Positions 24,818-33,252 of a stretch of DNA of 64,000 nucleotides are shown here, piece by piece. Source of the stretch: an uncultured Clostridia bacterium (GTDB lineage Bacteria > Bacillota > Clostridia > Christensenellales > Aristaeellaceae); NCBI GenBank assembly GCA_934636105.1, contig CAKTZR010000004.1, positions 1-64,000 on the forward strand, in the 5' to 3' direction. Numbering within the stretch: position 1 is the stretch's first letter; each line of letters opens with the position of its first letter. A program made the position numbers and the translations under genes. The notes below the pieces were generated by a model that saw only the letters and a list, made by a program, of their open reading frames with translations, had not been told where the DNA came from and searched no databases.

Positions 24818-25459
24818 ATGGGCAAATATACGGGCGTGATTTTTGATCTGGACGGTGTGATCTGCTTCACGGATCAATATCACTATCAGGCGTGGAAAAC
24901 GATTGCGGACAAGCTGGGCATTTACTTTGACGAGACGATCAACAACCGCCTGCGCGGCGTTTCCCGGATGGACAGCCTGGAAATTATTCTGGAGCGCTAT
25001 GACGGTAAGCTGACCCAGCAGGAGAAGGAAGCGCTGGCGGAGGAAAAGAACAATCTCTATCGTCAGCTGCTGGCGAACATGTCCCCGGCGGACTTGTCGG
25101 CCGAGGTGAAAAAGACGCTCGACGCGCTGCGCAGCATGGGTTTGAAGCTGGCGATCGGTTCTTCCAGCAAGAACACGAAGTTCATTCTGGCGCGGCTGGG
25201 GCTGGGTGATTACTTTGACGCGATTTCCGACGGCACGAACATCACCAAAAGCAAGCCCGATCCGCAGGTTTTCCTGATGGCAGCGGATTTCATCGGCATG
25301 AAGCCGGAAGATTGTCTGGTGGTTGAGGACGCGAAGGCGGGCATTCAGGCTGCTGCTGCGGGCGGATTTGACAGCGCGGGGCTGGGCGAAGCAGCGGCAT
25401 GCGGTCTGGCGACGTATGCGATGAAGACGTTTGGAGATTTGAAGAAGATTTGCGGGTAA
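24818..25459 (+). CDS. pgmB: Beta-phosphoglucomutase
   Basis: 213 aa, HAD superfamily. It interconverts beta-glucose 1-phosphate and glucose 6-phosphate in maltose/trehalose catabolism. The nucleophile and acid/base are in FDLDGVICFTDQYHY (FDLDGVI-x-DT type); the beta-PGM cap signature NNRLRGVSRMDSLEIIL, motif II IGSSSKN, the lysine in SKPDPQVFL and the metal motif VVEDAKAGIQAA are all present. The GH13 glycosidase at 26690 fits the same alpha-glucan route. A family A repeat starts at its stop. Confidence 0.95.
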   Translation: MGKYTGVIFDLDGVICFTDQYHYQAWKTIADKLGIYFDETINNRLRGVSRMDSLEIILERYDGKLTQQEKEALAEEKNNLYRQLLANMSPADLSAEVKKTLDALRSMGLKLAIGSSSKNTKFILARLGLGDYFDAISDGTNITKSKPDPQVFLMAADFIGMKPEDCLVVEDAKAGIQAAAAGGFDSAGLGEAAACGLATYAMKTFGDLKKICG

Positions 25460-25638
25460 ACTCCTTCAGTCAGCTTCGCTGACAGCTCCCTCTAGGAGGG
25501 AGCCTTTGAGTATAAGTCGCTGTTCAAAGAAAACAAAGTTTTTGTTTAGCGAAGAAAGCACATTTATTTCTGACAGAGGCTTATACCAAAAGCCTCCCTC
25601 TTGGAGGGAGGTGGATGCCGAAGGCAGACGGAAGGAGT
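25460..25638. repeat. Family A composite repeat, copy 3
   Basis: 179 bp with ACTCCTTC ... GAAGGAGT ends. The left arm GTCAGCTTCGCTGAC plus GCTCCCTC-tag-GAGGGAGC and the right arm CCTCCCTC-ttg-GAGGGAGG are joined by a ~70-bp AT-rich spacer. It begins inside the pgmB stop codon, just as copy 1 ends inside that of trpS. Confidence 0.87.
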
Positions 25639-25649
25639 AAGCATATTAA

Positions 25650-25691
25650 GAAAGGACTCTTTCCCGAAAGCTCGAAAAAGAGTCCTTTTTG
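25650..25691. terminator. Bidirectional terminator between pgmB and degV
   Basis: AAAGGACTCTTT pairs with AAAGAGTCCTTTTT and serves the convergent pgmB and DegV genes. Confidence 0.85.
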
Positions 25692-25704
25692 AAAACGGAG
25701 TGTT

Positions 25705-26547
25705 TTAATACGCAATCACAATGCCGCCGTCGTTGGCATACATGGAGGAGAGCGCGGAGGTCGGGGTCATGACGATTTCGCCGATGGCCGGGCACTTTTC
25801 GCGGATCATGTCGCGCACCTGACGCGCGCGCTCCGGGCAGTTGCAATAGGAGATGACGAGCCGCTGGGAAGCGGTGGCTAGCCCTTCGGTGTGCTTGCGG
25901 CAGGTTTCGACCATCTGGCCGAGCGCACCCTTGATGCCGCGCGCTTTGCTGATGTTTTTGATGGCGCCGTGGCCGTCGTCGCTCATCAGCAGGCGGATGG
26001 AAAGCACATTGGCCAGCAGGGCGACGGTCTTGCTGATGCGGCCGTTCTTGACGAGGTTATCCAGCGAATCCAGCACGAACAGCGTGTGCATGGAGCGAAT
26101 CTTTTCCTCGACGGTTTCGACGATCTGCTCAAAGGTCTTTCCCGCGGCGATGAGGTCGTGAATCATCAGCGCGAGGTAGGTTTCACCCGCGCTGGCGCTC
26201 TCGCTGTCAAAGACATGCACCTTCTTCTCTGGCATATCCTCCTCCGCGAGCTGCGCGCCCAGCGCCGCCGCGTTGTGCGAGCCGGAAAGCTTGGAGGACA
26301 GCGTGACGATGAAGCAGTCGCCCTCCGCCGCCTTGATATCCTCGGCATAGAGATCGGGCGAAGGGCAGGCGGAGCGAACCGGGTTTTTGCTGGCTTTCAT
26401 CGCGGCCAGATACGGCGGAATATCCACCGTGCCGTCGTCCACATAATGCGTATCGTCTATGGTAATGGTCAGCGGCGCGACCCTGGCCTGCGTTTTTTTG
26501 AGCAGTTCCGGGGAGAGATCGCAGCAGCTGTCGGCAAGAATCGTCAT
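25705..26547 (-). CDS. DegV family fatty acid-binding protein
   Basis: 280 aa. DegV/FakB proteins bind a fatty acid in a two-domain cleft and present it to FakA kinase. Family marks are ILADSCCDLSPEL at the N-terminus, the SACPSPDLY loop, VTLSSKLSGSHNAA (fatty-acid carboxylate site), FVLDSLDNLVKNGRIS and the histidine region near the end. A consensus promoter lies upstream. No fakA gene is in the window. A second, divergent DegV protein is at 36759. Confidence 0.93.
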   Translation of the reverse strand: MTILADSCCDLSPELLKKTQARVAPLTITIDDTHYVDDGTVDIPPYLAAMKASKNPVRSACPSPDLYAEDIKAAEGDCFIVTLSSKLSGSHNAAALGAQLAEEDMPEKKVHVFDSESASAGETYLALMIHDLIAAGKTFEQIVETVEEKIRSMHTLFVLDSLDNLVKNGRISKTVALLANVLSIRLLMSDDGHGAIKNISKARGIKGALGQMVETCRKHTEGLATASQRLVISYCNCPERARQVRDMIREKCPAIGEIVMTPTSALSSMYANDGGIVIAY

Positions 26548-26596
26548 AACAAGGGCCTCCCAATGGTTCGATCAGTCAAAATCTGGTTTCTTTATT

Positions 26597-26625
26597 ATTA
26601 TAAGATTTTTTAAGAAGTATGTCAA
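26597..26625 (-). promoter_or_regulatory. Promoter for degV
   Basis: On the minus strand TTGACA, 17-nt spacer, TATAAT: a perfect consensus at both boxes. Confidence 0.92.
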
Positions 26626-26689
26626 CCACTATACGGCACAATCTAGTATTGAATTCTACATTGCGCGCGAAAAATGAAAGGAGCATTCC

Positions 26690-28450
26690 ATGAAAAGCCT
26701 GCAAATTGCCGCCATTCATCATATGCCGTGGCTGGAGGATCGCCATACGCTCAGCGACGGGCGTGTGTGCATCCGGCTGACGACCGCCACCGACGAGTTT
26801 GACGCGGTAACGCTGCGCCATGCCGATAACTACGCCGAGGGCGAACCGTTTGCCCGCGCAACCGATACCCCGATGGAGCGCATGTGGCGCGACGAGAACC
26901 GCGAGGTCTGGCAGGCGGTATTCCGGCCGCACGACCCGCGGATTGTCTACGCCTTTATCCTGCATGCGGGCGACGTGACGCTGCTGCACGACGCGGACGG
27001 CACGCGCGCCGTGCCGGAGAAGCCCGAATGGGTCAGCGGCTTCCACTATGCGCATGCTTATCCGGCGAAGGAGAAGCCGCAGTGGGCGCGCGGATGCGTC
27101 GGCTATCAGATTTTCCCGGACCGCTTCCGCCGCGTGGACGTGCCGGGCGAGGAGGCCGTCGAGCCATGGGGCAGCAAGCGCGTGGCGAACGAATATCGCT
27201 TCGGCGGCAACCTCAAGGGTATTTTGGAGGCCGTGCCGTATCTGGCCGAGTTGGGCGTGGGCGTGGTCTACATGACGCCGATTTTCCTTTCCGATACCTC
27301 CCACCGCTATAACACGTTCGATTATTATCAGATCGATCCGCTGCTCGGCTCGCTGGAGGATCTGCGCAAGCTGGCCGACGCGCTGCATGAAAAGGGTATC
27401 CGCATCGTGCTGGACGGCGTATTCAACCACTGCGGCCTTGGCTTTGCGCCGTTCAGGGACGCGATGGAGAAGGGGAAGGAATCTGAGTATTACGACTGGT
27501 TCTTCTTTGGGGAGCAGTATCCCTGCGGCTACATGACCTTCGGCGAAAAGTGGGCCTATATGCCCAAGCTGAACATGCAGAACGAAGCCTGCGCGGCGTA
27601 TTTCCTCGACGTGGGGCGCTATTGGCTTCGGGAAGCGCACGTGGACGGCTGGCGGCTGGACGTCTCGCCGGAGGTCTATCCCGATTTCTGGCGGCAGTTC
27701 CGCCGCGCCGTGCTGCAAACGAACCCGAACGCGATCATGATCGCCGAATGCTGGCATGATTCGCGCGAATGGTGCACGGTCGGCGATATGTTTGACGGCA
27801 CGATGCACTACGTGCTTTCCGAAGCGATTTGGAAATTCTTTGCCGACCGCCGCTGGTCGCTGGCGCAGTTTGACGCGGGTATCAATCGCGCGATGATGCT
27901 CTATCCGCAGGAGGTGCAAAACTCCATGTGGAATTTCCTCTCCAGCCACGACACGGCGCGCATGCTGACCCGGTGCGGCGGGCGCGTGAAATTCATGCGC
28001 GCGGCGGCGTTTTTCCAAATGACGCATCCCGGCGTGCCTGTGATTTATTATGGCGACGAACTGGGCATGCGCGGCGGCCCGGACCCGGACTGCCGCAGGA
28101 GCATGGCGTGGGACAAGGTGGACGGCAACGCGATGCTGGCCTATTACAAGCGCCTGACGCACATGCGAAACGCCAGCGAGGCGCTGCGCGAGGGCACGCT
28201 CAAGACATGGGAGGTCGGCGAGGACGGGCTGTACGCCTATCTGCGGCAGACGGAGAAGGAAACGGTGCTCTGCGCGCTCAATACGTCGGACAAGGCGATT
28301 CGCCGCATGGTGCGCGTGCCGGAGGCGCTGGCGAGCTGCAAGGCGGTCTGCGACCTGCTGAGCGGCAAGGTGCATAAGGTGCAGGGCGGCTATGTGACGG
28401 TCGCGCTGGGCGCGTGCGAGGGCGCGGTACTCGGAAGGACGGAGGCATGA
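26690..28450 (+). CDS. Alpha-glycosidase, GH13 (cyclomaltodextrinase/neopullulanase-like)
   Basis: A 586-aa cytoplasmic enzyme without a signal peptide, cleaving alpha-1,4 (and possibly alpha-1,6) glucans or maltodextrins. Residues 1-125 form the N-terminal CBM34-like domain. The barrel follows, with GYQIFPDRF, VLDGVFNHCG (region I), DGWRLDVSPEV (nucleophile Asp), MIAECWH (acid/base Glu) and FLSSHDTAR (third acid). The C-terminal beta domain starts near residue 500. It is close to pgmB, which would use the glucose 1-phosphate made downstream. It overlaps the MscS gene by four bases. Confidence 0.95.
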   Translation: MKSLQIAAIHHMPWLEDRHTLSDGRVCIRLTTATDEFDAVTLRHADNYAEGEPFARATDTPMERMWRDENREVWQAVFRPHDPRIVYAFILHAGDVTLLHDADGTRAVPEKPEWVSGFHYAHAYPAKEKPQWARGCVGYQIFPDRFRRVDVPGEEAVEPWGSKRVANEYRFGGNLKGILEAVPYLAELGVGVVYMTPIFLSDTSHRYNTFDYYQIDPLLGSLEDLRKLADALHEKGIRIVLDGVFNHCGLGFAPFRDAMEKGKESEYYDWFFFGEQYPCGYMTFGEKWAYMPKLNMQNEACAAYFLDVGRYWLREAHVDGWRLDVSPEVYPDFWRQFRRAVLQTNPNAIMIAECWHDSREWCTVGDMFDGTMHYVLSEAIWKFFADRRWSLAQFDAGINRAMMLYPQEVQNSMWNFLSSHDTARMLTRCGGRVKFMRAAAFFQMTHPGVPVIYYGDELGMRGGPDPDCRRSMAWDKVDGNAMLAYYKRLTHMRNASEALREGTLKTWEVGEDGLYAYLRQTEKETVLCALNTSDKAIRRMVRVPEALASCKAVCDLLSGKVHKVQGGYVTVALGACEGAVLGRTEA

Positions 28451-29280
28451 ATACCGAAGAAGCTTTTACCCCGGAACAGGTGACGGAGGTCGTCGGCGCG
28501 CTGCACGACGCGACGATGGATAAATGGATCGGCGCGGGGCTGATTCTCATCATCGGCGCGGTCGTCATCAAGATTGTCATGCAGACGCTCAACCGGCTGG
28601 TGGCCAAGCTGCCGCTGGATAAAGCGCTGCTCAGCTTTCTGACGGCGGCGGCGCGGATCGTGATGGTGATTGTGCTTATCACGATGGTGGCGGGTCAGCT
28701 GGATGTGCCGATCACCAGCCTTGTGGCGCTGCTGAGCCTGTTTGCGCTGGCTGTTTCGCTCTCCGTGCAGGATGTGCTGGCGAACGTGGTCAGCGGCATG
28801 GTGATTCTGCTCGCCAAGCCGTTTGCAGCGGGCAGTTTCATCAGCACGGAGAACGCGGAAGGCACGGTGGAGCGCATCGGGCTGATGTATACCCATCTGG
28901 TCACGCCGGATAACAAGGCCGTGATGATTCCCAACAAGGAACTTTCCGCCGAGCGCATCGTCAATTATACGGAAAAGGCGTATCGGCGCGTGGATGCGAA
29001 GCTCTGGCTCGGCTTTGAAATCGATACGGACACGGTGCTGGAGGCGCTGATGGCGGCCTGCAAACGCGCAGGAGAGGGCATAGACAGCGCCAAGCCGCCG
29101 TTTGTCGGGATCAACGCCTATCAGGCCAGCGCGATTGAGTACGTCGCGCGCGTCTACGTGCCAACCGAAGCTTATTGGGATGTGTATTATCGGTTCATGC
29201 TGCTGATTCGGCAGGAACTGAAAGCGCGGAACATCGTCGTGCTGTCGGATTCGACCTATATCAAGAACGGAGACCAATAA
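28447..29280 (+). CDS. Small mechanosensitive channel (MscS family)
   Basis: 277 aa, the short MscS form: three membrane helices at about residues 27-47, 60-85 and 90-125, then the beta domain (FISTENAEGTVERIGLMYT) and the alpha/beta vestibule. The pore helix has the Gly/Ala pattern SLSVQDVLANVVSGMVI, and the beta-domain motif VMIPNKELS is typical. It opens under hypo-osmotic stress to release solutes. ATG 28447 overlaps the glycosidase stop. Confidence 0.93.
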   Translation: MNTEEAFTPEQVTEVVGALHDATMDKWIGAGLILIIGAVVIKIVMQTLNRLVAKLPLDKALLSFLTAAARIVMVIVLITMVAGQLDVPITSLVALLSLFALAVSLSVQDVLANVVSGMVILLAKPFAAGSFISTENAEGTVERIGLMYTHLVTPDNKAVMIPNKELSAERIVNYTEKAYRRVDAKLWLGFEIDTDTVLEALMAACKRAGEGIDSAKPPFVGINAYQASAIEYVARVYVPTEAYWDVYYRFMLLIRQELKARNIVVLSDSTYIKNGDQ

Positions 29281-29298
29281 AAACGGAGGAAGACCCGC

Positions 29299-29478
29299 AT
29301 GAAGGAATACAAAGTGGTCTATTTGAACAAGGGCTTTAATCTCACCCGCGAAAAGGATATGCAGCAGATGGAGGACAACATCAACGCGCTTGTCGCCGAG
29401 GGCTGGGAATTGCAGCAGGTCATTTCGCCCAACGATCTGGGCGGCGCAATGATCGGCATCTTTTTCAGAAATCAATAA
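29299..29478 (+). CDS. DUF4177 domain protein, 59 aa
   Basis: A small soluble protein starting MKEYKVVYLNKGF, with the family pattern INALVAEGWELQQVIS near residues 30-45 and a short hydrophobic C-terminus. DUF4177 proteins adopt a small alpha/beta fold of unknown role. A CGGAGGA site lies 9 bases upstream and the gene follows MscS by 18 nt, so the three genes from the glycosidase on are probably co-transcribed. It is followed by a strong terminator. Confidence 0.85.
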   Translation: MKEYKVVYLNKGFNLTREKDMQQMEDNINALVAEGWELQQVISPNDLGGAMIGIFFRNQ

Positions 29479-29507
29479 ATCGATTACGACCGTATATAAA
29501 ATAAAAG

Positions 29508-29549
29508 ACCGAAGCTGCAAGTCGATGGGCCGCAGACTTCGGTTTTTTG
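29508..29549. terminator. Bidirectional terminator
   Basis: ACCGAAG-CTGC pairs with GCAG-ACTTCGGT, with T-rich ends on both strands. It serves the DUF4177 gene and the convergent small peptide gene. Confidence 0.85.
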
Positions 29550-29570
29550 TGTATATGCGCTTCAGGTCGT

Positions 29571-29732
29571 TTACAGCATCGCAATCAGCTGGGTCAGGCC
29601 CATTGCCGCCATGACGGAAACCGCCATGCCGAAAATAAAGCCCGCCACATGGATGAGCTCGCGTGCCGAAACGGTGCGCGCTTCGCCGATACGGTTTGCG
29701 CCATTCGCAAAAGCAACATTCGCATTGAGCAT
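29571..29732 (-). CDS. Small hydrophobic peptide, 53 aa, unknown
   Basis: I do not recognise it. The product begins MLNANVAFANGANRIGEART, followed by one predicted membrane helix (HVAGFIFGMAVSVMAAMGLT) and a hydrophobic end LIAML. AAAAAGGAGG lies 8 bases before the ATG, and a near-consensus promoter sits only about 22 nt further up, so it should be well expressed with a very short leader. It shares a terminator with the convergent DUF4177 gene. It could be a membrane stress peptide, a toxin or a regulator of a membrane protein; none of these can be shown from sequence. Confidence 0.65.
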   Translation of the reverse strand: MLNANVAFANGANRIGEARTVSARELIHVAGFIFGMAVSVMAAMGLTQLIAML

Positions 29733-29753
29733 CGAGAAGACCTCCTTTTTCTG

Positions 29754-29781
29754 TCTATACAGGAACAGAAACTTATGTCAA
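29754..29781 (-). promoter_or_regulatory. Promoter for the 53-aa peptide gene
   Basis: On the minus strand TTGACA, 16-nt spacer, TATAGA. The leader would be only about 15 nt and begins at the ribosome binding site. Confidence 0.75.
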
Positions 29782-29782
29782 C

Positions 29783-30042
29783 AGAAGCGGCTCGCGCCTG
29801 CTTTGCGGCGCTTTCCTTCTGTTGGCAGAGATGATAACACAAGAGAGCGGCTGTTGTAAATAGGCGGGAAAGAAGTTTGGCAGTCTGTGACAAATCGAAT
29901 CATAACAACAAAAATCAAACAAAGCGAAACATAGAAAAAGAAACCAAAAATCAAAAAACAGCTTAGGACGCATGCAACAAAACGGAAAGCTGTTCATACA
30001 TCATAAGCTGTTGACGTTTTGGGGTTGACAGGAAAGTGTCAA
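29783..30042. other. AT-rich intergenic stretch
   Basis: About 260 bp with much lower GC than the surroundings and a T-rich minus strand. Apart from the terminator at 29950-29994 and a GTTGACA/TGTCAAC hairpin at 30024-30043 by the stop of the glycosyltransferase gene, I see nothing functional in it. Confidence 0.5.
29950..29994 (-). terminator. Probable terminator of the UGT-like gene
   Basis: On the minus strand AACAGCTT pairs with AAGCTGTT over a 22-nt loop and is followed by TTTTTTGATTTTT. Confidence 0.6.
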
Positions 30043-31227
30043 CTACTTTTCCGTGCTGATAACCTCCAAAATCTTCTCCGCCGCGCCTTTTGCGCCCTTG
30101 CAGCGATGGAACCCTTCCGCGATTTTGGCGGCCTTTTCGCGATAAACGGGCGTTTGAAGCACATTCTCAATCGCTTTGCGGATGGATCCGGCTTCCGGTT
30201 TGTCGAGCTTCAAGCCTGCGCCGAGCTGGAGAACGCGCGTACACACGCCGCCCTGCTCCGGCGTTTGCGGAAACATGACCAGCGGCACGCCGAAATACAG
30301 CGCTTCGTTTGTGCTGTTCATGCCGCAATGGGTGAGAAACACGTCGGCGGCTTGCAGCACGGCGATTTGATCCACCTGCGGATGCGCTTCGATGTTTTCC
30401 GGCAGAGCGCCCAGATCATCGAGAGAGACCTGCCCGCCGACGGAGAGAATGACGCGATACGGGCTGTCCGCCAGCGCGGCGATACATTGCCGATAAAACG
30501 CAAGCTGGTCGTTGACCACCGTGCCCAGCGAGATATAAACGAGCGGCTGCGCGGGTTTCTCCATCGGGTTTTCCGCCGGACGGATGGACGGGCCGACAAA
30601 GGCGTAATGCGCGGCGGGAAACGTTTCGGCGCACGGCTGAAATTCGGGCGAGGTATAGACAATCGTATCCGTGTTTTCGTCGTTCTGAATGATATCCAGC
30701 ACGCTCTTGACCGGATAGCCCGCCGCTTGCAGGCGCTTGATTTCCCTGCCGATTTTCGGCATGGAGACGAGCAGGCCGAAGAGCTGCGCGGGGCTTTGCT
30801 TCATGATTTTCGCGGAATAACGGTTGAAAGCAAACGTCGTTGTGGAAGACACGAACGGAATGCCCAGCTTTTTGGCGATGAGCTTGCCCCAGATGGCCAT
30901 GGAATCCGCGACGATGCAATCCGGCGCAAGCGCGCGCATGTCGCTTAGAATCGCGCGGTCGAGCGCCAGCGTCGTATCGACGAGAATTTTGGTGGAAAAA
31001 GCCAAATCCTTGCCCACCCGTTCGCCGTCCTTGGCGGAAAGCCGCTGCTCCGCGTCGTAGGTATTGCAGGAGACGAAAGCCGCGCCCGCCGCTTCAATCG
31101 GTTTACGCATGGTGTCGTAGGCATAATAGATGACCTTGTGTCCCTGCACGGTCAGCTCACGAACAACGCCAAGCGTCGGGTTGGTGTGGCCGTAGGCGGG
31201 AATGCAGAAAAAGACGATTGTGCTCAT
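30043..31227 (-). CDS. MGT/UGT-like glycosyltransferase (GT1 family)
   Basis: 394 aa with a GT-B fold. The N-terminus MSTIVFFCIPAYGHTNPTLG and the C-terminal donor-binding region FLTHCGMNSTNEALYFGVPL with PQTPEQ are those of macrolide glycosyltransferases and plant-like UGTs. It would move a sugar from a UDP-sugar to a hydrophobic acceptor (antibiotic, sterol-like compound or lipid); the acceptor is unknown and there is no biosynthetic cluster around it. ATG 31227 fits the family start; 17 extra residues up to 31278 are unlikely. It is an isolated gene with its own promoter. Confidence 0.92.
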   Translation of the reverse strand: MSTIVFFCIPAYGHTNPTLGVVRELTVQGHKVIYYAYDTMRKPIEAAGAAFVSCNTYDAEQRLSAKDGERVGKDLAFSTKILVDTTLALDRAILSDMRALAPDCIVADSMAIWGKLIAKKLGIPFVSSTTTFAFNRYSAKIMKQSPAQLFGLLVSMPKIGREIKRLQAAGYPVKSVLDIIQNDENTDTIVYTSPEFQPCAETFPAAHYAFVGPSIRPAENPMEKPAQPLVYISLGTVVNDQLAFYRQCIAALADSPYRVILSVGGQVSLDDLGALPENIEAHPQVDQIAVLQAADVFLTHCGMNSTNEALYFGVPLVMFPQTPEQGGVCTRVLQLGAGLKLDKPEAGSIRKAIENVLQTPVYREKAAKIAEGFHRCKGAKGAAEKILEVISTEK

Positions 31228-31249
31228 GGAAGCGCCCCCTTTGAGGATG

Positions 31250-31278
31250 ATTATAGCAGAAAAACAGGGCGCGAGCAA
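31250..31278 (-). promoter_or_regulatory. Promoter for the UGT-like gene
   Basis: On the minus strand TTGCTC, 17-nt spacer, TATAAT, 23 nt before the start codon. Confidence 0.75.
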
Positions 31279-31308
31279 TGCGGGCGCAGGATGCAGGGGC
31301 GCGCATAT

Positions 31309-31342
31309 AAAAAAATCCGACCGGGGAAAATCCCGGTCGGAT
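31309..31342 (-). terminator. Terminator of typA
   Basis: ATCCGACCGGG pairs with CCCGGTCGGAT, and on the minus strand a run of seven Ts follows. Confidence 0.92.
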
Positions 31343-31353
31343 GAAGGAAAGGC

Positions 31354-33198
31354 TTAGTTATTCGCTTCGGCGCGCTTCTTGGCAGCGAGCTTCTTACGAA
31401 GTTCGGTTTCGAGCACGCGCTTACGCATACGCAGGCTCTTGGGGGTGATTTCCAGCAGCTCATCGTCATCGATGAACTCCAGGCACTCTTCCAGCGTCAG
31501 CGTGCGCATGGAGGTCAGCTTCATGGCGGTTTCAGCGCCGGCGGCGTTACGGATGGAGGTCAGGTGCTTCTGACGGCAGACGTTGACGTCGATATCGCCC
31601 TGACGCGCGTTCTGGCCGACGATCATGCCGGTGTAGACGGCGGTGTTCGGGCCGCAGAACAGCGTGCCGCGATCCTGCGCATAGAACAGGCCGTACATGA
31701 CCGCGTCGCCCGTCTCGGTGGAAACCAGCGCGCCGACGTTGCGGTGCGGGATATCGCCCTTATACGGCTCGTAGTGGTCGAACACGGCGCTCATCACGCC
31801 CTCGCCGCGGGTATCGGTCATGAACTCGCTGCGGTAGCCGAACAGGCCACGGCTCGGCACGGTGAACTCAAGGCGCACGCGGTCAGTGCCGGTCATGTTA
31901 TCCATCACGCCGCGGCGGCGGCCGATCTTCTCAATGACAGCGCCCGCGTACTCGCTGGGCACATCGGCGACCATCTTCTCCATCGGCTCGAGCTTGTTGC
32001 CGTTCTCGTCATAGTGGAACAGCACTTCCGGCTTGGAAACCTGGAACTCGTAGCCCTGACGGCGCATGTTTTCAATGAGCACGGAGAGGTGCAGCTCGCC
32101 GCGGCCGCTGACGCGGAAGGAATCGGCGGAGTCGGTCTCCTCGACGCGCAGGGAGACGTCGGTCTGAAGCTCGCGCATCAGGCGGGCGCGCAGATGGCGG
32201 GAGGTGACGTAGGTGCCCTCACGGCCGGCGAACGGGCTGTCGTTGACGGAGAAGGTCATGGCGACGGTCGGCTCGGTGATCTTGACGAAGGGCAGCGGCT
32301 CGACGGTATCCGGCGCGCAGATGGTGTCGCCGATCATGATATCCTCGATACCGGTGACGGCGACGATTTCGCCCATGCTGGCGCTCTCAACCGGCACGCG
32401 CTTGAGGCCCTCGAACGCGAACAGGCTGCTCAGGCGGAAATTCTCGTGGAGATCCGGGTTGAGGTTGTTGCAGCGGGTCGCCATGCTATTGAGCTTGAGC
32501 GTGCCGCGGGTGATGCGGCCGATGCCGATACGGCCGACAAACTCGTTGTAGTCGATGGTGGAGATGAGCATCTGCGCCGGGGCTTCGGGGTCGCCCTTCG
32601 GCGCGGGGATGTACTGGAGGATGGTTTCAAACAGCGGGCGCAGGTCGCTGCTCGGCTGATTCGGATCGAGGGTCGCCGTGCCCGCGCGGGCGCTGGCGTA
32701 GACGACCGGGGTATCGAGCTGGCTCTCGTCCGCGCCGAGGTCGATCATCAGGTCGAACGCCTCGTTGTAGACTTCTTCGCAGCGCGCATCCGGGCGATCC
32801 ATCTTGTTGATGACGATGATGACCGGCAGGCCGAGCGCCAGCGCATGCTGGAGCACAAAACGGGTCTGCGGCATCGGGCCTTCAAACGAGTCGATGAGCA
32901 GCAGCACGCCGTCCACCATCTTGAGCACGCGCTCAACCTCGCCGCCGAAATCGGCATGGCCGGGGGTATCGACGACGTTGATCTTCACGTCCTTATAATA
33001 CATGGAGGTATTCTTCGCCAGAATGGTGATGCCGCGCTCCTTCTCGATGGCGTTGTTATCCATCACGCGGTCGGCAACCTGCTGGTTTTCGCGGAAAACG
33101 CCGCCCTGCTTGAGCATTTCGTTGACGAGCGTGGTTTTGCCGTGGTCAACGTGCGCGATGATGGCGATATTGCGGATGTTCTCACGAATCATTTCCAA
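31354..33198 (-). CDS. typA: Translational GTPase TypA/BipA
   Basis: A 614-aa ribosome-binding GTPase of the EF-G group, involved in stress adaptation and 50S assembly. The G domain has AHVDHGKTTL (G1), RGITI (G2), DTPGHADF (G3) and NKMDRPDA (G4). EF-G-like domains II, III and V follow, with the TypA-specific C-terminal domain (GLFGYRSEFMTDTRGEG). A TTG at 33198 sits 7 nt after AAGAAGGG and is preferred; an ATG at 33192 is only 2 codons on but too far from the site. It is the next minus-strand gene after prfC, 54 nt away. Confidence 0.96.
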   Translation of the reverse strand: MEMIRENIRNIAIIAHVDHGKTTLVNEMLKQGGVFRENQQVADRVMDNNAIEKERGITILAKNTSMYYKDVKINVVDTPGHADFGGEVERVLKMVDGVLLLIDSFEGPMPQTRFVLQHALALGLPVIIVINKMDRPDARCEEVYNEAFDLMIDLGADESQLDTPVVYASARAGTATLDPNQPSSDLRPLFETILQYIPAPKGDPEAPAQMLISTIDYNEFVGRIGIGRITRGTLKLNSMATRCNNLNPDLHENFRLSSLFAFEGLKRVPVESASMGEIVAVTGIEDIMIGDTICAPDTVEPLPFVKITEPTVAMTFSVNDSPFAGREGTYVTSRHLRARLMRELQTDVSLRVEETDSADSFRVSGRGELHLSVLIENMRRQGYEFQVSKPEVLFHYDENGNKLEPMEKMVADVPSEYAGAVIEKIGRRRGVMDNMTGTDRVRLEFTVPSRGLFGYRSEFMTDTRGEGVMSAVFDHYEPYKGDIPHRNVGALVSTETGDAVMYGLFYAQDRGTLFCGPNTAVYTGMIVGQNARQGDIDVNVCRQKHLTSIRNAAGAETAMKLTSMRTLTLEECLEFIDDDELLEITPKSLRMRKRVLETELRKKLAAKKRAEANN

Positions 33199-33252
33199 AT
33201 GGAAGCCCTTCTTTCTATATAGTCAAGTGTTGAATGAAATGTCTGTCTTATC

